Numbered from the stretch's first letter, positions 15,134 to 23,473 are shown. The stretch is DNA of 24,993 nt from Clostridia bacterium (GCA_900763885.1 CAAFLY010000282.1:1-24993); one strand, 5' to 3'. Made by a program: numbers and translations. The notes: a model not told the origin generated them from the letters alone.

Positions 15134-15208
15134 CCTCCCTACGCCGGTATTGCCCGGATCAGGTAGAAGGGTTCGGCACTCCGTCTCAGCCACATGGCAC
15201 CCCTGGTC
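15134..15208 (-). promoter_or_regulatory. TPP (THI-element) riboswitch
   Basis: The minus strand shows the full aptamer consensus in order: GGGGTGCC, GGCTGAGA, GAACCC, ACCTGATCCGGG and TACCGGCGTAGGGA. The aptamer binds thiamine pyrophosphate and represses thiamine transport when thiamine is plentiful. It ends about 127 bases before the thiT start and sits just downstream of a strong promoter. Confidence 0.97.
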
Positions 15209-15220
15209 TGTTCAACAAAC

Positions 15221-15249
15221 AGTATACCAGATTCGCCGCCGTTTGTCAA
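15221..15249 (-). promoter_or_regulatory. Promoter of the thiT transcript
   Basis: On the minus strand TTGACA (15244-15249), 17 bases, then TATACT (15221-15226), preceded by TGG. The riboswitch starts about 12 bases downstream. Confidence 0.9.
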
Positions 15250-15334
15250 GAGCCGCGCGGGACGAAAATTTCACGCAAGGCACGGTGATTTTTGGATAGT
15301 TTTGCGCTGGGAACACCATTTTTCGCCATCCCTA

Positions 15335-15363
15335 TTGACAAATCCGCCGCGATTTTGTACAAT
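15335..15363 (+). promoter_or_regulatory. Promoter of the glycoside hydrolase-like gene
   Basis: TTGACA (15335-15340), 17-base spacer, TACAAT (15358-15363), 37 bases before the start codon. Divergent from the thiT promoter. Confidence 0.88.
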
Positions 15364-15400
15364 AGTGGCAAACCATCCCCACAGATGAAGGAGTGATTTT

Positions 15401-18121
15401 ATGGATAAAAACCTCAGCGATGTCCTGCACGGCAAGGCGGGCAACTATATGCTCCCTTTCTACTGGCAGCACGGCGACCATACCGAATCCATCCCCGCCG
15501 AGATCGAGCGCATCTGGCAGAGCGGCTGTCGGGCATTCTGCGTGGAATCCCGGCCGCATCGCGATTTTGCCGGCGAGGGCTGGTGGCGCGATATGGACGT
15601 CATCCTTGCCGAGGCGAAAAAGCGCGACATGGGCGTGTGGATCCTCGACGACGACCATTTCCCGACCGGTCACGCAAACGGCGCGGTCAAAACCCATCCG
15701 GAGCTGCGTCCCTGGCAGATCGGCGAGGAGCATCTCGATGTGATGGGACCGCTTCCCTCCGCGGCGATCCTTTTGCGCCGCCTCCCGGACGAGGAAAACC
15801 GCCTCATCGGGATCTACGCCTACCCGCGCACCGGAAACGGAGAGGAAATCGCCCCGGAGCCGATCGATCTGACCGCGAATGTGCAGGGCAGGTATCTCCG
15901 CTTCGACATCCCGGACGGCTGTTATCGGATTTATTTCCTCTACCAGACCCGGCAGGGCGCCATGTCGCAGGAATACATCGATATGATGAACCCCGATTCC
16001 GTCCGTCTGCTCATCGACGCCGTGTACGAGCCGCATTACGCGCACTACAGGGACGAATTCGGCAAGACGATCCGCGGTTTTTTCTCAGACGAGCCGCGCA
16101 TCGGCAACACGTGGTTCAGCGCGCACGCCTGCGAGTACCGGTATTACGAAACGCGCATCGGTCTGGCCGGTATGGCGTATCCGTGGCGCGAGGGCGAGCT
16201 CGTCCGGCGCATGACAGAGACCCTCTCGTACGATCCCATGCCCTATCTTGCCGCGCTCTGGTGCGATATGGGCAAAAAAACCGCCGCGCTCCGCCATGCC
16301 TACATGGACGCCGTATCGAGCCTCTACCGCGACAGCTTTACAAGGCAGCTCGGCGATTGGTGTCGGGCGCATGGCGTGCAGTATATCGGCCACATCATCG
16401 AGGACAACGACTCGCACGCCCGGCTCGGATGCAGTGCGGGCCACTATTTCCGCTCCCTCGACGGTCAGGACATGAGCGGCATCGACGTCGTCCTCCACCA
16501 GATCCTGCCCGGCATGAGCCAGTATATCCACACCGCGTCCGCCGCCTGGAACCGGTGCGATCCCGCCTTCTTCGACTGTGTGCTCGCCAAGCTCGGCTCC
16601 TCCTTCGCGCACATCAATCCGCAGATGGACGGACGGGCGATGTGCGAGATCTTCGGCGCGTACGGCTGGGCGGAGGGTGCGTCCTGTATGCGCTATCTCC
16701 TCGACCATATGCTCGTGCGCGGGATCAACCGATTTGTGCCGCACGCGTTTTCACCGTCGTTCCCGGATCCCGACTGCCCGCCGCATTTCGGTGGAGGCGG
16801 TGTGGACCCGCAGTTTGAAGCGTTCTCGACCCTGATGCGGTACGGAAACAACGTCGCGCATCTCTTTGAGGGTGCCGTCCACTGCGCCGACGCTGCGATC
16901 CTCTACCACGGCGAGGCGGAATGGATGAGTCCGCTCGGCGCCGCGATGACCACAAGCGTTCCGGCAAAGCTGCTCTCCGAGGCGCACATCGACTACGACA
17001 TTCTCCCCATCGACTGCTTCCTGTCCGAAAAGGAAAACCGCGGCGCGTCCGTGTACCCGGCAAAGCTCTCGCGGAACGGATCGCTCTCTGTCGGAGGCGA
17101 AAAATACCGCTGTCTGATCCTGCCCTACGCACCCGACTATCCGCAGCCGTTCCTCACCGCCCTTGAAAAGCTTGAGAAAAAGGGACTGCGCGTGTACCGG
17201 ATGGGCGTGGATACAGACGAGGCTTCGCTTGTCAGGGAGATGAAGAAGCAGTTCACACCGGACGTACAGTTCGCGTTTGATTACCCGGAGTTGCGCTTCT
17301 GCCACTATCGCCGCAGGAATTTGCATATCTATATGTTCGTGAACGAATCCGCCTCCACAGCCGTGGAAACCGTCGTCAGGCTGTCCGACATCGCGCCGGA
17401 TCAAGAGCTCTTCTCCCTCGATCTCCTGCACGACGGCCAAGCTCTGCGCAGTGTGGATACATCCGAGGCGGGCGCCATGCTCCATCTTGAGCCGTATCAG
17501 TCCGTTCTGTGGATCTACGATACGCGGTCCCGTGTCTCCGATACCCTGTTCTCACGCTCCCTGCTGCCCTATCACGAGACGCATACGCAGGAGGCGACTC
17601 TGCCCTTCACCGTCGAGCTGTCCTCCTATGACAGACCGGACGAGTGGGAGCGCATTGCGGAAAACACGACGGAGCTGCCCGATATATCCCGTCTCCGCCC
17701 GGATTTCTCCGGCACGATCCGCTATACGGCGCGTTTCACAGAGGACGATATCACAGCGGAGCCCGGGAAGGCGGATCTGTACCTCACGCTGCCCTACGTC
17801 GGCGAAAGCGCGCACGCGTGGCTGAACGGAGAGGATCTCGGCCTTGTCCTGAATCCGCCGTATCGCTTCCGGCTGACCGCAGAGCACGCGTCCGATGCCT
17901 ATACGCTTGTGATCGAGGTCAAGAACACGCTGGCAAACGCCGTGTGCGATCCCTTCTCGACCTATATGCCCATCCGTCCCGCGGGCATTCTCGGAAAGCC
18001 GTATTACGCGTGGGACAACACGGCAAACGCCCTCACGGATATCATGTCCGTCGGAAATATGCTGGGCAGCATTTTCGATGAGATCATGAATCCGACAAGC
18101 CCGGACGAGGACGCCGACTGA
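15401..18121 (+). CDS. Large glycoside hydrolase-like protein (GH106/alpha-L-rhamnosidase-like)
   Basis: Protein of 906 residues without a signal peptide, so probably cytoplasmic and acting on imported oligosaccharides. The N-terminal half looks like a TIM-barrel hydrolase: GVWILDDDHFPTGHANGA, RGFFSDEPRIGNTW, QYIGHIIEDNDSHARLG and HQILPGMSQYI resemble the 'glycosyl hydrolase' proteins related to GH106 rhamnosidases. The acidic residues in DDDHFP, SDEPRIG and IEDND are candidate catalytic groups. A middle region (about 490-620) resembles the GH42-type trimerisation or Rossmann-like domain. The C-terminus (about 750-880) is a GH2-like jelly roll, with DLYLTLPYVGESAHAWLNGE and TYTLVIEV-type strands. 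Family assignment is from memory of motifs and substrate is not known. AAGGAG precedes the start. It is monocistronic, with its own promoter and terminator. Confidence 0.72.
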   Translation: MDKNLSDVLHGKAGNYMLPFYWQHGDHTESIPAEIERIWQSGCRAFCVESRPHRDFAGEGWWRDMDVILAEAKKRDMGVWILDDDHFPTGHANGAVKTHPELRPWQIGEEHLDVMGPLPSAAILLRRLPDEENRLIGIYAYPRTGNGEEIAPEPIDLTANVQGRYLRFDIPDGCYRIYFLYQTRQGAMSQEYIDMMNPDSVRLLIDAVYEPHYAHYRDEFGKTIRGFFSDEPRIGNTWFSAHACEYRYYETRIGLAGMAYPWREGELVRRMTETLSYDPMPYLAALWCDMGKKTAALRHAYMDAVSSLYRDSFTRQLGDWCRAHGVQYIGHIIEDNDSHARLGCSAGHYFRSLDGQDMSGIDVVLHQILPGMSQYIHTASAAWNRCDPAFFDCVLAKLGSSFAHINPQMDGRAMCEIFGAYGWAEGASCMRYLLDHMLVRGINRFVPHAFSPSFPDPDCPPHFGGGGVDPQFEAFSTLMRYGNNVAHLFEGAVHCADAAILYHGEAEWMSPLGAAMTTSVPAKLLSEAHIDYDILPIDCFLSEKENRGASVYPAKLSRNGSLSVGGEKYRCLILPYAPDYPQPFLTALEKLEKKGLRVYRMGVDTDEASLVREMKKQFTPDVQFAFDYPELRFCHYRRRNLHIYMFVNESASTAVETVVRLSDIAPDQELFSLDLLHDGQALRSVDTSEAGAMLHLEPYQSVLWIYDTRSRVSDTLFSRSLLPYHETHTQEATLPFTVELSSYDRPDEWERIAENTTELPDISRLRPDFSGTIRYTARFTEDDITAEPGKADLYLTLPYVGESAHAWLNGEDLGLVLNPPYRFRLTAEHASDAYTLVIEVKNTLANAVCDPFSTYMPIRPAGILGKPYYAWDNTANALTDIMSVGNMLGSIFDEIMNPTSPDEDAD

Positions 18122-18136
18122 CCCCGCCGCAGCACA

Positions 18137-18185
18137 AAGGACCCGCTCCCCTCATGGGAATATCCCCATAGGACGGCGGGTCCTT
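18137..18185 (+). terminator. Hairpin after the glycoside hydrolase gene
   Basis: AAGGACCCGC pairs with GCGGGTCCTT, with an inner ATGGG/CCCAT hairpin. The T tract is weak, but position and stem strength support a terminator. Confidence 0.7.
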
Positions 18186-18263
18186 CTTCGCGCTCCACCC
18201 GTTTCGGCACCGCGCTATCGGCAGCCGTCGCACAGAACGGCGAAAGTTGTGGATTTTGTCCAT

Positions 18264-18292
18264 TTGCTTTTTCCGGCGTTTTGTGGTATACT
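18264..18292 (+). promoter_or_regulatory. Promoter of the CarD-family gene
   Basis: TTGCTT (18264-18269), 17 bases, TATACT (18287-18292) preceded by TGG. The transcript starts about 60 bases before the start codon. Confidence 0.82.
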
Positions 18293-18356
18293 ATAGATAG
18301 CGGCAGGCAGCTGCTTATTTCTATATGTTATATTTCGTTTGCGGAGGTGAAAAATC

Positions 18357-18878
18357 ATGTTTACGGTCGGGGACTATGTACTGTATGGCGCGGATGGCGT
18401 CTGCACCATCACGGATCACGGAATGCGGGATTTCTGCGGCAGCACGCGCGAGTATTACGTACTGCAGCCAAACGCCGATCCAGACGGAATCGTGTATGTA
18501 CCCGCGGACAATCCCACGCTGGTCGGGAGAATGCAGAGACTTTTGACAAAGGCGGAGATCGACGGGATCCTCGCGGAATGGCAGGACGACGGCACATCGG
18601 AGGGCGAATCGCCGGACTGGATCGCGAATGACAGCGATCGAAAGCACGCGTACGACGATATTCTGCAAAACGGCGACCGGCGGCAGATCTTCCGTATGCT
18701 CCGCGCGCTGTATCAGCATCGGGCGCTTATGGAAAAGCGCGGCAAAAAGTTCCACATATCCGATGAACGCCAGTTCCGTGAAGCCGAAAGCCGCATGAAC
18801 GCGGAGCTGGCACACGTATTGTCCATCGCGCCGGAGGAGATACCGGCATACGTGGCAGGGAAGCTGGGGGAGCAATGA
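18357..18878 (+). CDS. CarD-family transcription factor
   Basis: Cytoplasmic protein of 173 residues. The N-terminal 60 residues match the RNA-polymerase-interacting CarD/CdnL/TRCF domain: FTVGDYVLYGADGVCTI, then EYYVLQP and VYVPADNPTLVGRMQRLL. The rest is helical and charged (RQIFRMLRALYQHRALMEKR), as in the C-terminal domain that contacts promoter DNA in CarD proteins. Members bind the RNA polymerase beta subunit and modulate open-complex stability, often at rRNA promoters. GGAGGTG sits nine bases before the start. The gene has its own promoter and terminator. Confidence 0.85.
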   Translation: MFTVGDYVLYGADGVCTITDHGMRDFCGSTREYYVLQPNADPDGIVYVPADNPTLVGRMQRLLTKAEIDGILAEWQDDGTSEGESPDWIANDSDRKHAYDDILQNGDRRQIFRMLRALYQHRALMEKRGKKFHISDERQFREAESRMNAELAHVLSIAPEEIPAYVAGKLGEQ

Positions 18879-18965
18879 GCCACAGCGTACTCCCGCGGCG
18901 TCTGTACGCGGTGTAGTATATGCGGCGTATACGCACTCCGTCTGCTCTCGGATTGGCACACAGGC

Positions 18966-19015
18966 AAAAAAAGAGCTGTCGGACTGCATTCTCTGCGGTC
19001 AGGTCAGCTCTTTTT
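18966..19015. terminator. Terminator after the CarD-family gene
   Basis: AAAAAAAGAGCTG pairs with CAGCTCTTTTT around a partly paired loop; flanking CACACA and GTGTG extend the stem. It can act in both directions, facing the converging guaA gene. Confidence 0.85.
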
Positions 19016-19020
19016 GTGTG

Positions 19021-19281
19021 CGGGGAAATTCTCTAGAGTGGGATGGATCGCGTCACGGTTCAGCAAAACGTCATTCCCACTCCACTGCCGCACCAAAAAC
19101 CGGAGAATTTTCCCGTTCTGCGGGGAAATTCTCTAGAGTGGGATGGATCGCGTCACGGTTCAGCAAAACGTCATTCCCACTCGCTCATAAGCCAAACATC
19201 GGAAAAAATACCCGTTCTGCGGGGATTTTTTCGGGAGTGGGATGGATCGCGTCACGGTTCAGCTACAGCTTATTCCCACTC
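19021..19281. repeat. Three tandem units derived from the guaA 3' end
   Basis: Three copies of a 62-base core begin at 19021, 19121 and 19220, with similar 37-38 base spacers. Each core contains GAGTGGGA and TCCCACTC as an inverted pair around GGATCGCGTCACGGTTCAGC. Copy 3 overlaps the last codons and stop of guaA, whose end reads GAGTGGGAATAA on the minus strand. Copies 1 and 2 therefore repeat the guaA terminus downstream of the gene. Between cores, spacer and next core form hairpins around TTCTG. Those stems differ in sequence yet still pair, and in the guaA direction resemble terminators. Confidence 0.88.
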
Positions 19282-20250
19282 AATAGTCCCGCACGGCTTC
19301 GGGGTGAGGTCATACAGGACGCGGTTGACGCCCTTTACCTCGCCGGTGATTCTTGCGGTGATCTTCTGCAGGAGCGCGAACGGAACATCCTCCACGGTGG
19401 CGGTCATGGCGTCCTTGGTGTTGACGGCGCGCAGGATCACCGGATACTCGTACGTGCGCTTGTTGTCGCGGACGCCGACGGAACGGAATTCCGGCACGAC
19501 GGTGAAGTACTGCCACACCTTTCCGGCAAGACCGGCATTGGCGAACTCCTCACGCAGGATCGCGTCGGATTCACGCACGGCTTCCAGTCTGTCTCTCGTG
19601 ATCGCACCGAGGCAGCGTACGCCCAGACCCGGTCCCGGGAACGGCTGACGATAGACCATGCTGTCCGGCAGACCGAGCGTTTTGCCGACCACGCGCACCT
19701 CGTCCTTATATAAGAACTTCAGCGGCTCCACCAGCGTGAACCGCAGATCCTCCGGCAGACCGCCGACGTTGTGGTGCGCCTTGACCGGGCCGGATTCGAG
19801 AATGTCCGGGTAGATCGTGCCCTGCGCCAGGAATTCGATGCCGTCCTGCTTTCTCGCCTCTTCCTCGAACACACGGATGAACTCCGCGCCGATGATCTTG
19901 CGTTTCTGCTCCGGCTCCGCGACGCCCGCCAGCTTATCGAGGAAGCGGTCCACGGCGTCCACATACACGAGGTTGGCGTGCATCTGATCGCGGAACACCT
20001 CGACCACCTGCTCCGGCTCGCCCTTGCGCAGCAGACCGTGGTTCACGTGTACGCACACCAGTCTCTGCCCGATCGCGTGGATGAGCAGTGCCGCCACCAC
20101 CGACGAATCCACGCCGCCGGACAGCGCAAGCAGCACCTTTTTGTCGCCGACCTGTGCCCTGATCGCCGCAAGCTGCTCGTCGATAAACGCCTGTGCCAGA
20201 GCCGTGGTCGTGATCCGCTCCATGGTCTCCGGTCTCTTATTGTTCTCCAT
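19270..20250 (-). CDS. guaA: GMP synthase, ATP-pyrophosphatase part only (no glutaminase domain)
   Basis: Protein of 326 residues corresponding to the C-terminal part of GuaA, which adenylates XMP and aminates it to GMP. The PP-loop SGGVDSS (44-50), [24 protein letters not shown] and the C-terminal GTIEWE are intact. The N-terminal class I glutamine amidotransferase (about 190 residues with a catalytic Cys) is absent: AGGAGG precedes the ATG at 20250, and the promoter lies only about 115 bases further up. Ammonia must come from free ammonium or a separate GATase subunit, as in the split archaeal enzyme (GuaAa/GuaAb). No such subunit is in the window. The gene ends inside a tandem repeat. Confidence 0.92.
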   Translation of the reverse strand: MENNKRPETMERITTTALAQAFIDEQLAAIRAQVGDKKVLLALSGGVDSSVVAALLIHAIGQRLVCVHVNHGLLRKGEPEQVVEVFRDQMHANLVYVDAVDRFLDKLAGVAEPEQKRKIIGAEFIRVFEEEARKQDGIEFLAQGTIYPDILESGPVKAHHNVGGLPEDLRFTLVEPLKFLYKDEVRVVGKTLGLPDSMVYRQPFPGPGLGVRCLGAITRDRLEAVRESDAILREEFANAGLAGKVWQYFTVVPEFRSVGVRDNKRTYEYPVILRAVNTKDAMTATVEDVPFALLQKITARITGEVKGVNRVLYDLTPKPCGTIEWE

Positions 20251-20321
20251 ATTTTTCCTCCTTGCGCGTCCTGTCCGATTGCCGGACGCCGCGCCGTATC
20301 TGATCCGGGAATAGAGCAAAA

Positions 20322-20348
20322 CCCCGGGTCGCTTATCGTTTGCCGGGG
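20322..20348 (-). promoter_or_regulatory. Terminator-like hairpin in the guaA leader
   Basis: On the minus strand CCCCGG and CCGGGG enclose a 15-base loop and are followed by four T residues, about 70 bases before the start codon and 18 bases after the promoter. It could be an attenuator. I find no recognisable purine or PRPP aptamer upstream, and there is little room for one. Confidence 0.45.
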
Positions 20349-20365
20349 CATTGCTTTATGAAAGT

Positions 20366-20394
20366 AGTATACCACATCCGCCGCCGGAATGCAA
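20366..20394 (-). promoter_or_regulatory. Promoter of guaA
   Basis: On the minus strand TTGCAT (20389-20394), 17 bases, TATACT (20366-20371), preceded by TGG. Its closeness to the start codon shows that the gene is transcribed as a glutaminase-free unit. Confidence 0.85.
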
Positions 20395-20530
20395 TAGAAT
20401 CCGCGCGAAAAATCGGGCAAAAGCTGCATGGAGGGCGGAACGGAGGTCCGGACACATCCAAAAATCAGGATGAAGGATCCGAACGGGGATGACAGACAAG
20501 GAGGTCACACGGCGCGGGTCGGATCAAAAC

Positions 20531-20672
20531 GTCACACAAAGCTGCCGTATCGGGATGTCAAAACGGAGATGGCGCACAGGGATGTCAAAACGGAGATGTC
20601 CAAACAAAGCTGCTGTACCGGGGTGTCCCAACCAAGGTGTTCTTACAGCGAAGTCCATATCACATAAGGGGA
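20531..20672 (+). repeat. Degenerate 27-base tandem repeat
   Basis: Six imperfect units each beginning GTC start at 20531, 20557, 20584 (short, 14 bases), 20598, 20625 and 20653. Typical units read GTCAAAACGGAGATGGCGCA or GTCCAAACAAAGCTGCTGTA, ending in GGGAT or GGGGT. The array lies between the divergent ends of guaA's promoter region and the solute-binding protein stop. Unit length is a multiple of three, so short frames run through it, but none has a convincing start. It looks like a decaying minisatellite. Confidence 0.7.
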
Positions 20673-20681
20673 TTTGCCGCC

Positions 20682-22193
20682 TTATTGTGCCTTTGCGATC
20701 AGCTCTTCTAAGTATTTCTGCGTCTGTCCCTCGTGGCTGCGGTAGTAGGAGGTGTAGATATTCTTCCCCTTGCCCGCGATGATCCTGCCATAGAGACCGA
20801 TGTTGTCGAGCGCGTAGCTGTAGATATAACCAAAGTCCGTCGTCGGATTGTCGCGGATGATGTCGATGATCCGGGAGGATACCGCGTCCCGGACGTACTT
20901 CGTCTTCAACGCCTTTTCATAGTTCACCAGCGTCACACGGCGATAGCTTTCGGCCGCCATGGCTTCCAGCACGAGACAGCAGTCGTCATACCGCGTGCAG
21001 TCCGCGGGAAGTGCGTAGAGCGGCGCGTCGTCGTGCACCAGACTGAGGTAGGAGGCCTGATTTTCGTCGTATTTCGGATAGGGGATGATGCCGTAGTCGT
21101 CCTCCATATCGCGGAGTCTGCCCGCCATATTCAAAAAGGACAGCAAGAACGCGTTTTTGCCGGAGATGAAGTTCTCGCGGATCTCCTGCAGACCTTCCTC
21201 CGTCGCGGGATAGAGCAGCGAACCCGTGTTGTCGTAGCAGAAGCGGAGGATCCACTCCATCAGATTGACATTGTGCTCGCTGTTGCCGTTCAGAACCGGC
21301 TTGCCATCCGTATCCCGGGTGGTCATCTCCGCGCCCGCGTCATAAAAAAGGTGGTCGATGATGTTCCCGGTGATGATGCCGTAGCCGAGCTGGTCTTTCG
21401 TATCCCGGATACCGTCGCCGTTGACATCCACGTAGAACGTCTCGGACTGGCTGTAGAGCGTCTCATACGTCCACTTGCCGTCGAGGACCGTCTGATAGAG
21501 GCTGTCCGCGCTCTCGAAATATTTCCCGTACAGCGGCTTATTGAAGAAAATGCAGCCCTGACTCGTGAGCAGGCCCGGATTGATGTCGCCGGCCAGAAAA
21601 TGGAAGGTCGTGCCGTTGACGGAGAATTCCTTCATGAAATCGACCGCCCACCACGGCTGCGTATAATCGATATACGGCGCGTCGTTCACGGGGAGGAGGG
21701 AGCCGTTGGTCACAAAGGGCGCGAACCACGACTGCCACACGTGCAGAATGTCGAATTCGTGACTGCCTGCCATCAAAGCCGCCTGAAGCACGTCGCGGTA
21801 GAGATCCCAGCCGAGGCCGCCGTTCATGAACTGGATGTCCGCGTTCAGACGGTCCTTTACCGCGGTATTTCTCGCGTACACCGCGTCGCCCACCACATCC
21901 GCACCCTTCGCGTCGCCCACGGAATCGTTCTGATACGCCTGCATATACGCGATATGGATGGTCTCACCGCCCAGATCCGCGTCCGCCGGGAGAGAATCCT
22001 CCACCCGCATCCGGAGCGCGTAATCGTCCGTCACCTCCGGCTCGGTTTCCGCCGCTGTGGTATCGCCGCCGTTTGCCGCGGTGTCCGGTGTTCTGTCCTC
22101 ATCCCCAAGCGGGGTGGTACCGCTGTTGCAACCGGAGAGGAGCAAAAGGCCGGCAAGCAGAAGCGCGGTCGTTTTTTTCGCGGAAAATGTCAT
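20682..22193 (-). CDS. Extracellular solute-binding lipoprotein of an ABC transporter
   Basis: Lipoprotein of 503 residues; signal peptide with lipobox LLSGC, Cys22, then a Thr/Glu/Asp-rich linker to about residue 55. The rest fits a large family 1 (carbohydrate-type) solute-binding fold, with HEFDILHVWQSWFAPFV, CIFFNKPLYGKYFESAD, KWTYETLYSQSETF and NAFLLSFLNMAGRLRDME. DVNGDGIRDTKD is an EF-hand-like calcium loop within the fold, common in clostridial members. Ligand is probably an oligosaccharide, by family only. No permease or ATPase gene is adjacent, so it is an orphan here. AAAGGAG precedes the start. It lies downstream of the AraC gene on the same strand but has its own promoter 350 bases upstream. 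Confidence 0.87.
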   Translation of the reverse strand: MTFSAKKTTALLLAGLLLLSGCNSGTTPLGDEDRTPDTAANGGDTTAAETEPEVTDDYALRMRVEDSLPADADLGGETIHIAYMQAYQNDSVGDAKGADVVGDAVYARNTAVKDRLNADIQFMNGGLGWDLYRDVLQAALMAGSHEFDILHVWQSWFAPFVTNGSLLPVNDAPYIDYTQPWWAVDFMKEFSVNGTTFHFLAGDINPGLLTSQGCIFFNKPLYGKYFESADSLYQTVLDGKWTYETLYSQSETFYVDVNGDGIRDTKDQLGYGIITGNIIDHLFYDAGAEMTTRDTDGKPVLNGNSEHNVNLMEWILRFCYDNTGSLLYPATEEGLQEIRENFISGKNAFLLSFLNMAGRLRDMEDDYGIIPYPKYDENQASYLSLVHDDAPLYALPADCTRYDDCCLVLEAMAAESYRRVTLVNYEKALKTKYVRDAVSSRIIDIIRDNPTTDFGYIYSYALDNIGLYGRIIAGKGKNIYTSYYRSHEGQTQKYLEELIAKAQ

Positions 22194-22550
22194 GTTTCTG
22201 TCTCCTTTTCACGTTCCCGTCAGAGCGTTTCTCTGTCCCTTTCCCCACCGTGGCGACGCTCTGCGCCGAAAACGCACGATCCAACGATCCAACGCTTCGC
22301 CGCGCTTTTTGTCCCATCCGCATCTGTCGCCGCGCCCGAGAGCCTTTCGCCCGTATTTTTGGGGGGACAGCGCGGGAAAAACCAGAGAGCAGGGGACCGC
22401 GCAGTCGATTTTCCGCACGGCGCAGGGGAGCGATGGGGCATGGGAGAAATCCACATCTCTCGGATATGCTGAATCCATCGTGTGCCAGCGCGGAAAAAGC
22501 CTGTATGTATGGTGTTGGCGCGAGGGCAGCCTGAAATCAGCGTTTCCTTT
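22194..22550 (-). other. Long untranslated leader of the solute-binding protein gene
   Basis: About 350 bases between the predicted promoter and the start codon. I see no recognisable riboswitch, terminator or credible small gene. A short direct repeat (CGTTGGATCGTTGGATCG on the minus strand, near 22270-22290) is the only feature noted. Confidence 0.4.
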
Positions 22551-22579
22551 ATTATATCGTATCCGTCGGTATTCTACAA
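22551..22579 (-). promoter_or_regulatory. Likely promoter of the solute-binding protein gene
   Basis: On the minus strand TTGTAG (22574-22579), 17 bases, TATAAT (22551-22556). The -10 box is perfect and the -35 weak, as is usual for an activator-dependent promoter. The AraC regulator encoded just upstream is the obvious candidate activator. Confidence 0.6.
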
Positions 22580-22621
22580 TGACAGAAATTAGCGAAAGGG
22601 GGATGGATTTTCTGTCAAAAA

Positions 22622-23434
22622 TTACGATTCTGTAAAACGCGGGTCGCCCGGTATCTCCAGCTCCGTATTTTTGTGGTATTTCTGGAACGCGCGGTAAAAG
22701 GTATTCGGACTGGTGTACCCGCAGGCCGTCGCCGCCGCCGTTTTCGTCCATCCCTCCTCGAGAAGCCGATCGGCGTACCGGATCCGCAGCCGGTTGACGT
22801 ACTCGCGCAGGGGCATATTGAGGTATCGGTTGAAGCAGGCGGAGAAATACGTCTCTGTATAATTATACATTTTCGCGAGCTGCTGCAGGTGGATGTCCTC
22901 CGTGAAATGACCGCCCAGATACCCTAAGATCTCTGTGATCGGGAACGAGGGGGAGGACTCCTCCGTCCGCCTCACACGATGGTTTTTGTAGAGCGTTCCC
23001 CAGAATCCGTTCGCGAAGCCATAGATGCTGTAGAGATTCGCGCCGCGCCAATGTGGAAAAAAGCCACCGCAGAGCTTGGCAAGGACCGCGCCCTCCTCGG
23101 GGGTAGTCGTCATGGCGGCGGGAAGGGTGTACTCGTCGTCCGCGCGATGGGGCAGATACTCCGGCGCGGCTAAGAAAATGTAGATTTCCGCTCCCTCCAC
23201 GGCATCATAATAATGAACCTTCCAGCCGTCCACGAACAGGGCGTCTCCGGCGTGCATCGTCCAGTGGCTGCCGTCGACGTGAACGGGCATGGCTCCCGCC
23301 GCGACATAGACAAACTCCAGGCTGCGATGGTAATGGATGGTATCGGCATATTTGCTCCGGCTGGTCGGGTAGTAGTACATATGAAAGTACCCGTCCTGGT
23401 CCGCCTTCATCTCGTAATAAGAAAAATCGCCCAT
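22622..23434 (-). CDS. AraC-family transcriptional regulator
   Basis: Regulator of 270 residues. The N-terminal half is a cupin sugar-sensing domain (HYHRSLEFVYVAAGAMPVHV, then GDALFVDGWKVHYY). The C-terminal 100 residues hold two helix-turn-helices: IHLQQLAKMYNYTETYFSAC, then KTAAATACGYTSPNTFYRAF, the typical AraC signature. AraC proteins of this form activate sugar-uptake and hydrolase genes. The ATG at 23434 has AGGAG six bases upstream; an in-frame upstream extension overlaps the promoter and is not used. The neighbours (solute-binding protein downstream, Gfo/Idh oxidoreductase divergent) suggest it controls a carbohydrate locus. Confidence 0.92.
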   Translation of the reverse strand: MGDFSYYEMKADQDGYFHMYYYPTSRSKYADTIHYHRSLEFVYVAAGAMPVHVDGSHWTMHAGDALFVDGWKVHYYDAVEGAEIYIFLAAPEYLPHRADDEYTLPAAMTTTPEEGAVLAKLCGGFFPHWRGANLYSIYGFANGFWGTLYKNHRVRRTEESSPSFPITEILGYLGGHFTEDIHLQQLAKMYNYTETYFSACFNRYLNMPLREYVNRLRIRYADRLLEEGWTKTAAATACGYTSPNTFYRAFQKYHKNTELEIPGDPRFTES

Positions 23435-23473
23435 AACGCGCTCCTTCTGTGCTTTGTTTTTTCGCATACAGAC

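Noticed and set aside
15008..15193. N-terminal extension of ThiT by 62 residues
   Set aside because: This stretch is the TPP riboswitch and its terminator.
19021..19281. CRISPR array
   Set aside because: Only three units, repeats of 62 bases, and the spacers resemble each other. The last unit is the end of guaA.
20251..20365. Purine or PRPP riboswitch before guaA
   Set aside because: The leader is too short and lacks the conserved aptamer core sequences.
20531..20672. CRISPR array
   Set aside because: Units are contiguous and degenerate, with no unique spacers.
20733..22472. 579-codon open frame on the plus strand
   Set aside because: It is antisense to the solute-binding protein, which has a lipobox, a ribosome binding site and family motifs. 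The antisense product is rich in Arg, Val and His with no domain.
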